Shown here: positions 24,645 to 34,100 of the stretch, piece after piece | Layout: every line of letters starts with the position of its first letter | How positions within the stretch are numbered: position 1 is the first letter of the stretch | DNA from: Alloacidobacterium sp035547425 | GTDB taxonomy: Bacteria; Acidobacteriota; Terriglobia; Terriglobales; Acidobacteriaceae | Reading direction: 5' to 3' | Assembly: GCA_035547425.1 (NCBI GenBank) | Contig: DASZUU010000050.1 | Span: 48,526-112,525 of the forward strand | Length of the DNA: 64,000 nt | Program-made: the position numbers and the translations under genes | The notes under the pieces: generated by a model | Databases searched by the model: none | Seen by the model: only the letters and a program-made list of their open reading frames with translations | Told to the model about the DNA's origin: nothing

Positions 24645-26417
24645 CTAGTCTGCATAAAATGCAGAGATTTGCGCCGCATACTTCTGATTTATGATGCGGC
24701 GTTTAAGCTTGAGGCTTGGTGTCAGTTCGTCCCCTGCAACGGACCATTCTTCGGGAACGATATCGAATCGCTTAATTGTTTCAAACTGAGCAAGCGAGCT
24801 GTTCACTTTATCGACAATTGCCTGATAGTGCGCTTTCACGGTCTGATTTTCAACCAGCTCCCGGCGTGTTGCAGCGTTGATTCCCTGCTGCTTCGCCCAG
24901 TCTTCGAGGACCGCAAAATTTGGCGAGATAAGCGCGCTTAGGAACTTGTGCTTGTCTCCAACTACAGCTGCCTGGCTAACAAACAAAAATGCCTTGAGCT
25001 TGTTTTCGATAGGCTGAGGCGCGATCAGTTTTCCGCCCGAGGTCTTCAGCAACTCTTTTTTGCGATCTGTGATGTAAAGGAAGCCATCCTCATCGATGCG
25101 GCCAATATCGCCGGTTCGGAACCAGTGGTCTGCATCGAAGGATTCGGCAGTCTCTGTGGGCTTGTGCCAGTAACCGGGAAATACATTCGGACCGCGGACC
25201 AGCAGTTCGCCGTCAGCCTCAATACGGCATTCAACATTAGGAAGCGGCTTACCGACAGAGCCTATTCTGTAGGCGTTGCTAGTGTTGATAGAAAGAACAG
25301 GCGAAGTTTCCGTTAAGCCATACCCTTCGAGAATACGGATTCCTACATTCGCAAACCAACCGGCTGTGTCCATCCCGAGAGGAGCTCCGCCTGCAATGTA
25401 ATAACGCACGCGACCACCGAAGCCTTGGCGAATTTTTTCAAATACCAGCTTGTCTGCCAGCTTCCAGCTAAGAGATGCAGGGGTTTTACCCTCGAGTATG
25501 TCTTCTTGATGCTTTTGTCCTGTGCGGATTGCCCAATTGAAGATTCGCTTTTTCGTAGACGAAGCGGATGCCTGACGTTCTGCCTCCTGCCGTACCTTTT
25601 CAAAGACGCGCGGCACGGCAACCGCAACTGTTGGGCGTATCTCTTTCAGCGCTGCCGGGAGCTTTTCGAAGCTGGGACAATAAGCTACGGTTGCCTGCCT
25701 GGTATAAATTGCATAATCCAGATGACGGGCGGTGACATGGGAGAGCGGCAAGAAGGAGATGCAGGAATCTTCCGGAGAAATATCAAAACCCGCAAGCGAA
25801 TAATTTAAATTTGAGGCGATGTTACCGTGCGTCAGCATCACGCCTTTAGGCTCGCCCGTAGTGCCCGACGTATAGATGAGGGTGGCGAGATCGATGGGAG
25901 CAACATCATACGCAGTGCGATCGAAAGCAACATCGCGCTCTGCGCCTCTCAGGTCAGCATCCTTCAGCAGCGACGACATCAGCACTGCGTCAGCCACTCC
26001 TGCATCATCCATGATGACGATGCGTTCTATGCTGGTTTTATCGCGTACAGCAGCTACTTTGTCATATTGTTGCCGGGACGATACGACAGCAACACGAGCG
26101 CCGGAATCGGCGAGCAGCAAACCTATCTGTTCCGATGTCAAAGTGGGATAAATGGGAACATCGACTGCGCCTATGGAGAGAGCAGCGAAATCCGTAACCG
26201 CCCACTCCCAGCTATTTTCAGCAAGGATGGCGACGCGGTCGCCTTTTTGGATTCCCCATTCTGAAAGCTTTTCCGCAAAAGCGCGAACCCGTTGATATAT
26301 CTGGACGCTGGACAGGGGTTGCCATTTACCTGCCGCATCCACATATAAGACAGCGCGTGCGCGTGACCCGGTAGCTGCCAGGAAGAAGACATCGTTGAGT
26401 GTTTTGAGTTCGGGCAC
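24645..26417 (-). CDS. Long-chain acyl-CoA ligase (AMP-forming)
   Basis: Activates fatty acids to acyl-CoA through an acyl-adenylate. It has the ANL-superfamily core: LIYTSGTTGEPKGVMLTHGN (phosphate loop), LEGYGLTETSPVLSINT, the DHWFRTGDIGRIDEDGFLYITDRKKELLKTSGGK hinge, and the lysine-bearing end PSLKLKRRIINQKY. It resembles FadD15-type long-chain ligases. The start is uncertain: GTG at 26417 gives a usual N-terminus (PELKTLNDVFFLAA), while a TTG at 26471 would add 18 residues of no family character. It follows the TPR gene on the same strand after about 80 bases. Confidence 0.9.
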   Translation of the reverse strand: MPELKTLNDVFFLAATGSRARAVLYVDAAGKWQPLSSVQIYQRVRAFAEKLSEWGIQKGDRVAILAENSWEWAVTDFAALSIGAVDVPIYPTLTSEQIGLLLADSGARVAVVSSRQQYDKVAAVRDKTSIERIVIMDDAGVADAVLMSSLLKDADLRGAERDVAFDRTAYDVAPIDLATLIYTSGTTGEPKGVMLTHGNIASNLNYSLAGFDISPEDSCISFLPLSHVTARHLDYAIYTRQATVAYCPSFEKLPAALKEIRPTVAVAVPRVFEKVRQEAERQASASSTKKRIFNWAIRTGQKHQEDILEGKTPASLSWKLADKLVFEKIRQGFGGRVRYYIAGGAPLGMDTAGWFANVGIRILEGYGLTETSPVLSINTSNAYRIGSVGKPLPNVECRIEADGELLVRGPNVFPGYWHKPTETAESFDADHWFRTGDIGRIDEDGFLYITDRKKELLKTSGGKLIAPQPIENKLKAFLFVSQAAVVGDKHKFLSALISPNFAVLEDWAKQQGINAATRRELVENQTVKAHYQAIVDKVNSSLAQFETIKRFDIVPEEWSVAGDELTPSLKLKRRIINQKYAAQISAFYAD

Positions 26418-26498
26418 AAGAAATATCCAGACTGACTCGACCAATCTAACGGAGCAGCAGGAAATTGCCAAGCCGCTCTTTCGTTTTCCGGTTAAGTC

Positions 26499-27701
26499 TC
26501 ATTTCGGCGGATCAGCATCGTCAGGATGAGAACGCGTTGATTCGACGCGCATGTCATGGAAGATTTTTTCCAGCTTATCCTTCATGCTTTTGTACTTCTT
26601 ATAAGCATCGATTTCTTGGTTTGCAGCTTCAGTATTGCCCTGGCGGCGATACAAAGCGGCTAATCGATAGTGAGCAACATAGTTTGTCGGATCGATTTCG
26701 ATAGCATGTTTCAGTAATTGCTCCGCTTTCTGATTCTGATTCATGGAAACAAGCAGTTTAGCCAGCTCCAGATCTATATCGCTGTCATCAGGCTGCAACT
26801 CGTAAGCGCGGGATTCATAGTCATAGGCAGTCTTTGTGTCTTCTCGCTTTGAAGCGATGATCCCCAGCATGAGCATGGCTTTGGCATTAGCTGGGTTTTT
26901 GGCCAATGATGCTTTAAATTCCGCCTCTGCCTGGGATCGTAAAGCATCTTCTGTCGAGTTATAGAGCAGCTCACCCAACTCAAAATCCGCATCGGAAAGA
27001 TTCGGATTGATGCGCAGTGCTTCGCGATAATTTGCAATAGCTGCGGCCTGATCGTCATGCCTTGCCAGCTCGCGCGCCATGATCTGATGCATCTGCGCGC
27101 TATCGGGCGCGGCAAGCGCCATGGTCAGCATTGTCTTCTCCGCCAGATCAGAATACAGACGATAGGCAGTGTATAGGAGCGAGACATTCGTTGGTTGCGC
27201 CGCCAGTAAAGTTGATGTCACTGTCGCTGCTTTTTCGAGTTCGCCTGTGGCGCTATAGCTGTCGATCAACGCAAGTCCCACATCGTTCTTAAACTTTTCT
27301 TCTGTCAACTGGGGAAATGCGGCCTCCAGATCCCTTTGACCCGCCGTAGTATTTTTCATATGCATTTCGGCCAAGCCAAGGAGAGCACGAATCTTCCACA
27401 AAGTCGGCTGTTGCTGAACAGCGGCGCTTAAGTGCGGAACTGCTCCGGCCGCATCGCCACGAAAGAACAGAAGCACGCCTAGATTTCCCTGGGCGTCGGC
27501 ATTCTGAGGATCGAGCGATACGATGGATTGAAATTCTGGAATCGCAAGATCAGGCCGCTTTTCCTGCAAATACGCATGCGCTTTCTGCGAGTGCAGTTGA
27601 ATTTCCTGTTGCGTTTTATTCTCTGCCTGCGAAAACGAGACAATAGAGGTAAAAATCAAAATCAATCCGCAGCAAAGAAAGCGTGGTTTGGCGACGGTCA
27701 T
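26499..27701 (-). CDS. Secreted or membrane-anchored TPR protein
   Basis: A 400-residue protein with a signal sequence or anchor (RFLCCGLILIFTSIVSFSQA) followed by tandem tetratricopeptide repeats over most of the length, for example HAYLQEKRPDLAIPEFQSIVSLDPQNADAQGNLGVLLF and the closing AIEIDPTNYVAHYRLAALYRRQG. Such repeats form protein-protein scaffolds. It lies directly downstream of the large TonB-dependent receptor on the same strand but is separated by a terminator. TPR proteins beside Oar-like receptors are common in Acidobacteriota, where their role is not defined. The ATG at 27701 is preferred to an in-frame TTG nine bases further up. Confidence 0.85.
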   Translation of the reverse strand: MTVAKPRFLCCGLILIFTSIVSFSQAENKTQQEIQLHSQKAHAYLQEKRPDLAIPEFQSIVSLDPQNADAQGNLGVLLFFRGDAAGAVPHLSAAVQQQPTLWKIRALLGLAEMHMKNTTAGQRDLEAAFPQLTEEKFKNDVGLALIDSYSATGELEKAATVTSTLLAAQPTNVSLLYTAYRLYSDLAEKTMLTMALAAPDSAQMHQIMARELARHDDQAAAIANYREALRINPNLSDADFELGELLYNSTEDALRSQAEAEFKASLAKNPANAKAMLMLGIIASKREDTKTAYDYESRAYELQPDDSDIDLELAKLLVSMNQNQKAEQLLKHAIEIDPTNYVAHYRLAALYRRQGNTEAANQEIDAYKKYKSMKDKLEKIFHDMRVESTRSHPDDADPPK

Positions 27702-27738
27702 AGCATTCAAATCATATACAGTGCAGAGGTTAAAAAAG

Positions 27739-27768
27739 AAAGAGACGGCACGGAATGCCGTCTCTCAG
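27739..27768 (-). terminator. Intrinsic terminator of the TonB-dependent receptor
   Basis: Perfect ten-base stem AGAGACGGCA (27741-27750) with its complement at 27756-27765. Leftward it is followed by TTCTTTTTT. It lies about 20 bases past the receptor stop and separates it from the TPR gene. Confidence 0.88.
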
Positions 27769-27788
27769 GACTACAGGGAGGTTCAAAA

Positions 27789-30700
27789 TCAGAAGGACAC
27801 GCGAGCGGTTAACTGCATCGTACGTCCACCCACGGTTGTGGAGTTGATTTGCTGTGAAAAGAGCGTTTCAGGAAATGGCTGTCCAGGAGCTGCACCCGAC
27901 AAGCTGCTTTGAGGCACCCCAAAGCTCGGATGATTGAATGCGTTGGTTGCATCAGCACGCAACTGGAATTTCAGATTTTCCCAGATGGAAAAGCTCTTAC
28001 CTAACGATAAATCTACTCGGTTCAGGCCGGGGCCGTAGAGGCTATTACGCCGTACGTTTCCAAAGGTGCCATTCAGCGGCTGAGAAAATGCCGCTGGGTT
28101 ATACCATTCGTAAATCGTACGATGCCTTGGAACAGGATTAATGCCCGTAGCATTCGGATACTGTGAACCGGATAAGGCGAAATTGTTATTGGCTGCAAGA
28201 GGAGTAAATGGATTACCGGTGGATAAAACCAGTGTACCTGCCAACTGCCAGCCCCCAATCGCACTATCCAGCCAGTGATTGCTGTTGAGATACCGTCTGC
28301 CTATACCAAAAGGAAGATCGTAAACAGCATATCCTTTGAAGGCGTTACGTACATCGAAGTTCGAGCTGCCGTAATTTGCCGATGGATCATAAGCATTTTG
28401 ATATAACTGATCGCCCGAACGGCTGCCCCACCCCGATGAATCCTGGTCATCGAGCATATGCGACCAGACATAGTTGAAATTAAAGCTAAGGCCGGAGGTA
28501 AATCTTTTTGTTATAGAAGCTTGTAGTGAATTGTAGTTTGAGATTGCGTTGTTTGTGCTTCCTTGAATGGTTCCATAATTCGGATTCGGACGATCGCCGC
28601 TATCATTTTGCGATAGCTTGCTTTCGGGCACTTGATTGATGTCTACAGGAAAGTTCAGGTTCAAGCCATGACTGCCGACGTAGGCTATTTCACCCACCAT
28701 ATTGGTGCCAATCGAACGCTGAACTGCAAAGTTCCATTGATAGATTTTAGGAATGGGCGTATGGAATTGATTGTAATCGGCATTTGTTCCATTGAAGCGG
28801 GCTGGATCAGTCGATGCAGCAGTATAAGGCAGGTTAGCGCCATCGCTATCAAGTAGCACAACCGGTGTGATGCCGTTGGTTTGGTCAGAGATGCTGCCCG
28901 AAGAAGCTACCGAATTCCCCATACCCGCGCCATAGGTATCCAGGCTCCAGTTATAGGCATAAATACCAAAGCCGCCCCGGATGGTGGTAGTAGGAACCGG
29001 CAGCCATGAAAAGCCAACGCGCGGAAGCACTGTGTCATAGACGTCGGCCTGTAAAGCGTGGCGTCCATGTGCCCCTGTTTCACCAAACCAGTAGGCGCCG
29101 AGCGTGTTTGTGGCAGGATTGATAACTTCCGGATCAAAAACTGCCATATTGTTGCGTACTTCATTCCATCCATGGCGAATCTGATAACGAAGACCAAGAT
29201 TAATCGTTAAGTTTGGCTTGACCTTGAAATCATCCTGGACAAACATCTGAATATCTTTCAGTCGGCCACCATATTCAGGTGATACCTTTGCGTTCCAGTT
29301 ATTTGCCTGACCGAGAAGGAAATCTGCATAGTTTAAGCCTGTAGATGTATCAGGCGAGGCAACACCATTTGAATCCAGCTTCCAGTTTTGCGTGTACTGA
29401 CCGCTGAAATTCATCGTTCCGGCATTCGTGTTACCCCACGCCGTGGAGTTGTCGCGATAAATCAGCATCTCTCCGCCGAAGTGAAGAATATGTTTGCCGC
29501 GAATCATTGTTACGACATCGGAGGGATCAAAGACATGCTCTTTATAGACAGCGTTGGCGCTGGGCTGAATCCACGCATAAGGATATGGAGGCCCAAACTG
29601 GATCGCAGGAAAATCGTCGGCTTTCGCAAATTCCCAGCCCAGTTGCGAGGCATAACCTTTATTCAAGGCAAGATCGCCAAAAAAATTGCCTTGCCATGTA
29701 TATCCCAGCCTGGCTTCATTGATCGTGGTAGAACTGATGTTCCAAACATCGGTGATTTGTGCGTTGTTGTTATCCACATCGCCGGACTGGCAGCCGATTG
29801 GGCAAGCAGTAACTGAGTTTGGATACACAACGGGAGTATCGCTCTGGGTATCCGACATTGTCAGACGGTTGTTCGGAGTAATGTCGTAATCGAGGCGACC
29901 AAAAAACTTTCTATACGGCGTGGACTGGGGCAGGCTGGAATAGAAATTATTCTGCAACAGACCAACAGAGTTTAGATTTCCCGGAACAAACATTCCGCCT
30001 GCGATGTGGTTGTCAGGCGTGGGGTAAAACTTCTGGAAAGCAGCAGCCACAGAGTCGAACATGGATGCCGGGATGGCATTGGAACCATATTCCTCGAGGA
30101 ACGATTTACGAATCGGATACGGATTGCCTTTCGCATCATGTCCAATGGTCTGCGTAGTGGGATCGTAGATCAGCGGCTGACCGGTGAAATCACCAGCTAA
30201 AACACTGGCGGTCGGTACCGTATTGTAAGAATTGCTCGCCGAACCATGATCGATTGTCTGGTCATAGTTGAAGTAAAAGAACATCTTCCGGCGAAGAATT
30301 GGCCCGCCGATTGAACCGCCAAAATTGTTATAGCGAAGAAACGGAACAGTTACCTTGTTGCCGAAGCCATAGTTTGCGGCATTCAAGGTGTCGTTTTGAA
30401 AATAGTCGTAAGCAGAGCCATGGAATTGGTTGGTGCCGCCCTTACTAATCTGATTGAAAACGACTCCGCCGATACCGTACTGAGCTGAAAATGCAGAGGT
30501 CGAAATCTGTAGCTCCGAAACGGTTTCCATAATGGCAGGGTTCGCGTTCTGGCTATGCGACAATGTTGTCGATGCGCCGTCGGCAAGAACATTGCTGTAA
30601 GGAAGGTTGCCGTTTACCGCCACAACCTGTCCCGGATTGGATGAGCCTTGGCTGCCCTTTGGAGTTCCGGATGCCCCGGGCAGCAAAATGGTGAAGTTTT

Positions 30701-31157
30701 CCCAATCCTGACCGACCTGAGGCAACTGAGACATGGACTTGTAATCCAGTGTCGTCGATTGTTCGCCATTTTCAGTTTTTAGCAGAGGCACATCGGTGTT
30801 GACGACTACGGATTGGCTGATAGAGCCGATCTTCAGTTGCGCGTTTACGGTCGTAAACCCCACTTGAAGAGTAATCGGGCCGCGCACCAGTTGTTCAAAG
30901 CCATCTTTGGAAAAAGTGACTTTGTAATTCCCTGTCACGATTGAAGATGTGTCGAATAGTCCTTCACTGTTCGTTACAAAGTCTTTGGAAACGCCGGTGT
31001 CAACATTTAAGACCGAGACTTTTACGTCAGGGATTAATGCCCCGGTCGTATCGGTAACTGTTCCGCGAATGTCTCCGGCATTCATGCTCTGCGCAAAGCC
31101 ATTTACTGCCGAAAGAACTAACGCAAGCGCAAAACAGCCGCGAATGATCTTCCACAT
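27789..31157 (-). CDS. TonB-dependent receptor, Oar-like
   Basis: A 1122-residue outer-membrane receptor. Order: signal peptide (about 1-23, ending NGFAQ), a carboxypeptidase-regulatory-like Ig fold (about 25-105, GDIRGTVTDTTGALIPDVKVSVLN), a plug domain (about 110-230), then a long beta-barrel. It ends in the aromatic C-terminus QLTARVSF expected for an outer-membrane barrel. This type is greatly expanded in Acidobacteriota and is thought to import oligosaccharides or other large nutrients; its substrate is not known. The start is secure, with AGGAGG directly before the ATG at 31157. It is divergent from the GH30 gene, suggesting a role in glycan uptake. Confidence 0.93.
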   Translation of the reverse strand: MWKIIRGCFALALVLSAVNGFAQSMNAGDIRGTVTDTTGALIPDVKVSVLNVDTGVSKDFVTNSEGLFDTSSIVTGNYKVTFSKDGFEQLVRGPITLQVGFTTVNAQLKIGSISQSVVVNTDVPLLKTENGEQSTTLDYKSMSQLPQVGQDWENFTILLPGASGTPKGSQGSSNPGQVVAVNGNLPYSNVLADGASTTLSHSQNANPAIMETVSELQISTSAFSAQYGIGGVVFNQISKGGTNQFHGSAYDYFQNDTLNAANYGFGNKVTVPFLRYNNFGGSIGGPILRRKMFFYFNYDQTIDHGSASNSYNTVPTASVLAGDFTGQPLIYDPTTQTIGHDAKGNPYPIRKSFLEEYGSNAIPASMFDSVAAAFQKFYPTPDNHIAGGMFVPGNLNSVGLLQNNFYSSLPQSTPYRKFFGRLDYDITPNNRLTMSDTQSDTPVVYPNSVTACPIGCQSGDVDNNNAQITDVWNISSTTINEARLGYTWQGNFFGDLALNKGYASQLGWEFAKADDFPAIQFGPPYPYAWIQPSANAVYKEHVFDPSDVVTMIRGKHILHFGGEMLIYRDNSTAWGNTNAGTMNFSGQYTQNWKLDSNGVASPDTSTGLNYADFLLGQANNWNAKVSPEYGGRLKDIQMFVQDDFKVKPNLTINLGLRYQIRHGWNEVRNNMAVFDPEVINPATNTLGAYWFGETGAHGRHALQADVYDTVLPRVGFSWLPVPTTTIRGGFGIYAYNWSLDTYGAGMGNSVASSGSISDQTNGITPVVLLDSDGANLPYTAASTDPARFNGTNADYNQFHTPIPKIYQWNFAVQRSIGTNMVGEIAYVGSHGLNLNFPVDINQVPESKLSQNDSGDRPNPNYGTIQGSTNNAISNYNSLQASITKRFTSGLSFNFNYVWSHMLDDQDSSGWGSRSGDQLYQNAYDPSANYGSSNFDVRNAFKGYAVYDLPFGIGRRYLNSNHWLDSAIGGWQLAGTLVLSTGNPFTPLAANNNFALSGSQYPNATGINPVPRHRTIYEWYNPAAFSQPLNGTFGNVRRNSLYGPGLNRVDLSLGKSFSIWENLKFQLRADATNAFNHPSFGVPQSSLSGAAPGQPFPETLFSQQINSTTVGGRTMQLTARVSF

Positions 31158-31188
31158 ATTAGCCTCCTGAAAGGTACTGCACATATAG

Positions 31189-31219
31189 GTTTTCGTTCTT
31201 CTATGAAGCTCACGAAAAC
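31189..31219. promoter_or_regulatory. Inverted repeat upstream of the receptor
   Basis: Arms GTTTTCGT (31189-31196) and ACGAAAAC (31212-31219) with a 15-base spacer, about 30 bases before the receptor start. It may be an operator or leader hairpin; no regulator can be assigned. Confidence 0.3.
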
Positions 31220-31372
31220 TGTTCTTGTTAAGCTGCGATTATGCGCGACGCCGGACAAACAATTTTCTGAAGACAACCGATTGTTTAAAAACGATATTCC
31301 GGCGAACAGTTGTAAATGAAAACAACTTATGTATATGCTTGTCAAGCAAATTATTTCCTGACGCCTTTCAGG

Positions 31373-31382
31373 CAAACCTTTG
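31373..31382 (+). promoter_or_regulatory. Candidate LacI-family operator before GH30
   Basis: CAAACCTTTG, one base from the perfect palindrome CAAACGTTTG found at 34075-34084 upstream of the lacI gene. It lies 43 bases before the GH30 start. Confidence 0.4.
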
Positions 31383-31424
31383 TCTAAGAGGTTATAGATT
31401 CGGGAGTTTGAGAGGCCCATCATC

Positions 31425-32837
31425 ATGGATCACACGAATCGCCGCACCTTTCTAAAGCTCGCAGCCCTGACTGCTTCGGCAACATTTACAGTTCGCGCCT
31501 TCCCTGATACATCGACCAGGCCAGCGGGAGTTCGAGCCTGGCGCACTACAGATAAACAGCGTTTTGCAGCTATCGGAGCTCCGGAATGGAGGGAAAACGA
31601 GGCAATCTCAGCGATGAGTATTCGGCTTGACCCGGATCAGCGCTATCAGCAAATCCTGGGATTTGGCGCAGCGCTGACAGACGCTTCCTGTTATCTACTG
31701 GAACAGCTCGATCCGGCAAAACGCAAAGCATTGCTTGAGGAGTGCTTTGGTGCATCCGGTTTGCGCATGTCCGTGGCGCGAACGACTATCGGCTCGAGCG
31801 ACTATTCACTGAACGCTTATACCTACGATGACACGCAACAACCTGATCCAGACCTGAAGCACTTCAGCATCGATCACGATCGCAAATATATACTTCCAGT
31901 GCTGCAGGAAGCGCAACGGGTAAATCCTGACCTGTTCTACTTTTCCTCACCATGGAGCCCGCCCGCATGGATGAAGGCTGGAAACACGCTTCTCGGCGGC
32001 TCAATGCGCAATCGATATTTTGCTTCTTATGCGCAATATTTTGTGAAGTTTCTTCAGGAATATGCAGCCAGCGGAGTGAAAATACGCGCGGTTACTGTCC
32101 AAAACGAAGTCGATACAGATCAGGATGGAAGAATGCCGCAGGCTCTATGGGGGCAGGAATACGAGATGGCTTTTGTAAAAGAACATCTTGGACCTGCCCT
32201 TCAGAAAAACCGTTTAGATACAAAGATATGGATTATCGATCACAACTATAACCTTTGGGGCAGGGCTGTCGATGAACTGAGCGATCCGGATGTCTACAAA
32301 TATGTAGACGGCGTCGCGTGGCATGGATACTACGGACCGCCATCGGCGATGACTCGTGTTCACGATATGTTTCCAGATAAAAATGCATATTGGACAGAAG
32401 GTGGCCCTGACTATAAATCGCCGGATTACGCTACGGATTGGGCTAAATGGTCCAGCACATTCACGGGAATTCTGCGCAACTGGGCGCGCTGTATCGTAAG
32501 TTGGAACCTGGTATTAGATGAAAATGGCAAGCCTAATATTGGCCCCTTCGATTGTGGCGGTGTAGTGACACTAAATTCAAAGACTCAAGAGATCACGCGT
32601 AGCGGTCAATACTGGGCTTTCGCGCATTATTCGAAAGTAATAAAACCAGGAGCCTATGTGATTGCATCATGGGGGGAGCTAAAAGGCATTGAACACATTG
32701 CGTTGAAAAACCCCGATGGCAGCCATGTTTTGATTCTTACCAATACCGGCAGCGAGCAGACATTGCAATGCGCATTGCATCAGAAGTCGCTATCTGTCAC
32801 CGTACCTCCAGATTCAGTGACGACTCTTACCTGGTAA
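31425..32837 (+). CDS. Glycoside hydrolase family 30, exported
   Basis: A retaining beta-glycosidase of the GH30 (glucosylceramidase-like) family, 470 residues. The N-terminus NRRTFLKLAALTASAT is a twin-arginine-like export signal. The TIM barrel carries the acid/base glutamate E228 in TVQNEVDTDQ and the nucleophile E325 in AYWTEGGPD. The C-terminal beta-domain ends with a VPPDSVTTLTW strand, typical of this family. Likely substrates are beta-1,6- or beta-1,3-glucans or beta-glucosides; sequence alone does not decide. It is divergent from the receptor and convergent with the lacI gene, whose product probably controls it. Confidence 0.92.
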   Translation: MDHTNRRTFLKLAALTASATFTVRAFPDTSTRPAGVRAWRTTDKQRFAAIGAPEWRENEAISAMSIRLDPDQRYQQILGFGAALTDASCYLLEQLDPAKRKALLEECFGASGLRMSVARTTIGSSDYSLNAYTYDDTQQPDPDLKHFSIDHDRKYILPVLQEAQRVNPDLFYFSSPWSPPAWMKAGNTLLGGSMRNRYFASYAQYFVKFLQEYAASGVKIRAVTVQNEVDTDQDGRMPQALWGQEYEMAFVKEHLGPALQKNRLDTKIWIIDHNYNLWGRAVDELSDPDVYKYVDGVAWHGYYGPPSAMTRVHDMFPDKNAYWTEGGPDYKSPDYATDWAKWSSTFTGILRNWARCIVSWNLVLDENGKPNIGPFDCGGVVTLNSKTQEITRSGQYWAFAHYSKVIKPGAYVIASWGELKGIEHIALKNPDGSHVLILTNTGSEQTLQCALHQKSLSVTVPPDSVTTLTW

Positions 32838-32841
32838 AAAA

Positions 32842-33921
32842 TCAGCGCAGATTCTTTCGCGAGGAGCGCTGCGCTGATACTTTCTTCTCTTTACTCGGAG
32901 GGGCGGTCGATTCTCTTACGACGAGCCGGGGTTTCACTGCCACTTCTTCGGAAGAAACAGATTTCTGCTGTAAGCGCTCCAGGAGGAGTTTCGCGGCCAG
33001 TTTTCCCATCTCATGCAGAGGCTGCCGGATAGTAGTGAGACTTGGGGTCTGGAATCCAGCCTGCGGCACATCATCGAAACCAATCACGGAAATATCATTC
33101 GGCACCCGAAGCCCCGCATCATGCAATGCTCGAATAGCGCCTATCGCGGCCATATCATTGAAGCAGGCGATCGCGGTGAAGCGCTGATGATTAGCCAGCA
33201 ACTGCTGCACCACCGGGTATCCCAGCTCGGGAGATGTCAGATCTTTGGTAAGTTGGATTGTCAGTTCGGGACGAACAACCAATCCTAAGTCGCGCGCTAC
33301 TTTTACCATTGCCTGCCAGCGCACATCCGAGTCGGAGCTGTATGGTTGTCCACGCATAAAAGCAATTGTGCGATGACCAAGATCATAAAGATGGCGCACT
33401 GAAAGCTCGGCAGCAGCATTGTGATCAAGAACGACATTCGTAACATCCTTGATTTTGCTGTGCCCCGCGACAGCGATAGCCGGGACACCCAGCTTATGAC
33501 CCAGGTGCGTATCAATAGCGATAATTCCCTCTGCCCCGCGGCTTACCAGCATATGTGGGTATTGTTCAATAAGGTCAGCACGATGCCGATGATGCGCGAT
33601 GAAATAGAAATAATTTTCTTCGAGAAGATGATCTCCAATTCCACTCATCACTTCTGTGTGATATCCGTCTGCCAATACAGGAACAAGAATGCCGATGGTC
33701 ATCGTCCGGCGGTTTCTCAGGGAGCGGGCGACGAAGCTGGGCTGGTAATTGAATTTTCGCGCCGCCGAACGAATACGTTCCCTTGTTGCCTCTGGAATCG
33801 ATCGGCCAGGCACGTTATTCAGCACTACAGAAACAGTGGCTGGATCGAGGTTTAAATGTGACGCCAGAACCTTCAATGTCACAGGTTCGGCGGAATGGTC
33901 TGTTTCTCTCTTCTTACTCAT
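32842..33921 (-). CDS. LacI-family transcriptional regulator
   Basis: A 359-residue sugar-responsive repressor. The N-terminal HTH and hinge helix are VTLKVLASHLNLDPATVSVVLNN...RIRSAARKFNYQPSFVARSLR, followed by a periplasmic-binding-protein-like effector domain with SVIGFDDVPQAGFQTPSLTTIRQP. The C-terminal tail is basic (SAQRSSRKNLR). The effector is probably a sugar released by the adjacent hydrolases. A perfect palindrome CAAACGTTTG about 155 bases upstream, with a one-mismatch version before GH30, suggests that it controls both itself and GH30. Confidence 0.93.
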   Translation of the reverse strand: MSKKRETDHSAEPVTLKVLASHLNLDPATVSVVLNNVPGRSIPEATRERIRSAARKFNYQPSFVARSLRNRRTMTIGILVPVLADGYHTEVMSGIGDHLLEENYFYFIAHHRHRADLIEQYPHMLVSRGAEGIIAIDTHLGHKLGVPAIAVAGHSKIKDVTNVVLDHNAAAELSVRHLYDLGHRTIAFMRGQPYSSDSDVRWQAMVKVARDLGLVVRPELTIQLTKDLTSPELGYPVVQQLLANHQRFTAIACFNDMAAIGAIRALHDAGLRVPNDISVIGFDDVPQAGFQTPSLTTIRQPLHEMGKLAAKLLLERLQQKSVSSEEVAVKPRLVVRESTAPPSKEKKVSAQRSSRKNLR

Positions 33922-34074
33922 CAGGATTGACCGCTACCCCACACAAAGTCCAACTTTCTTTCAGCTTATCGTACAGCGGCAAATTCCCTCTTATGAGTAC
34001 AAACATCATCTGCTCCCGCTCTGCTTCATTGGGCCAAAGCAGCGTGATGGGTGTCAAGATATTTATTAAATAAA

Positions 34075-34084
34075 CAAACGTTTG
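34075..34084. promoter_or_regulatory. Candidate LacI-family operator
   Basis: The perfect palindrome CAAACGTTTG, with the central CG step usual for LacI-family sites, lies between the lacI start and the end of the acyltransferase gene. It is the best operator candidate for lacI autoregulation. Confidence 0.5.
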
Positions 34085-34100
34085 CCTCATTAAGATAACT

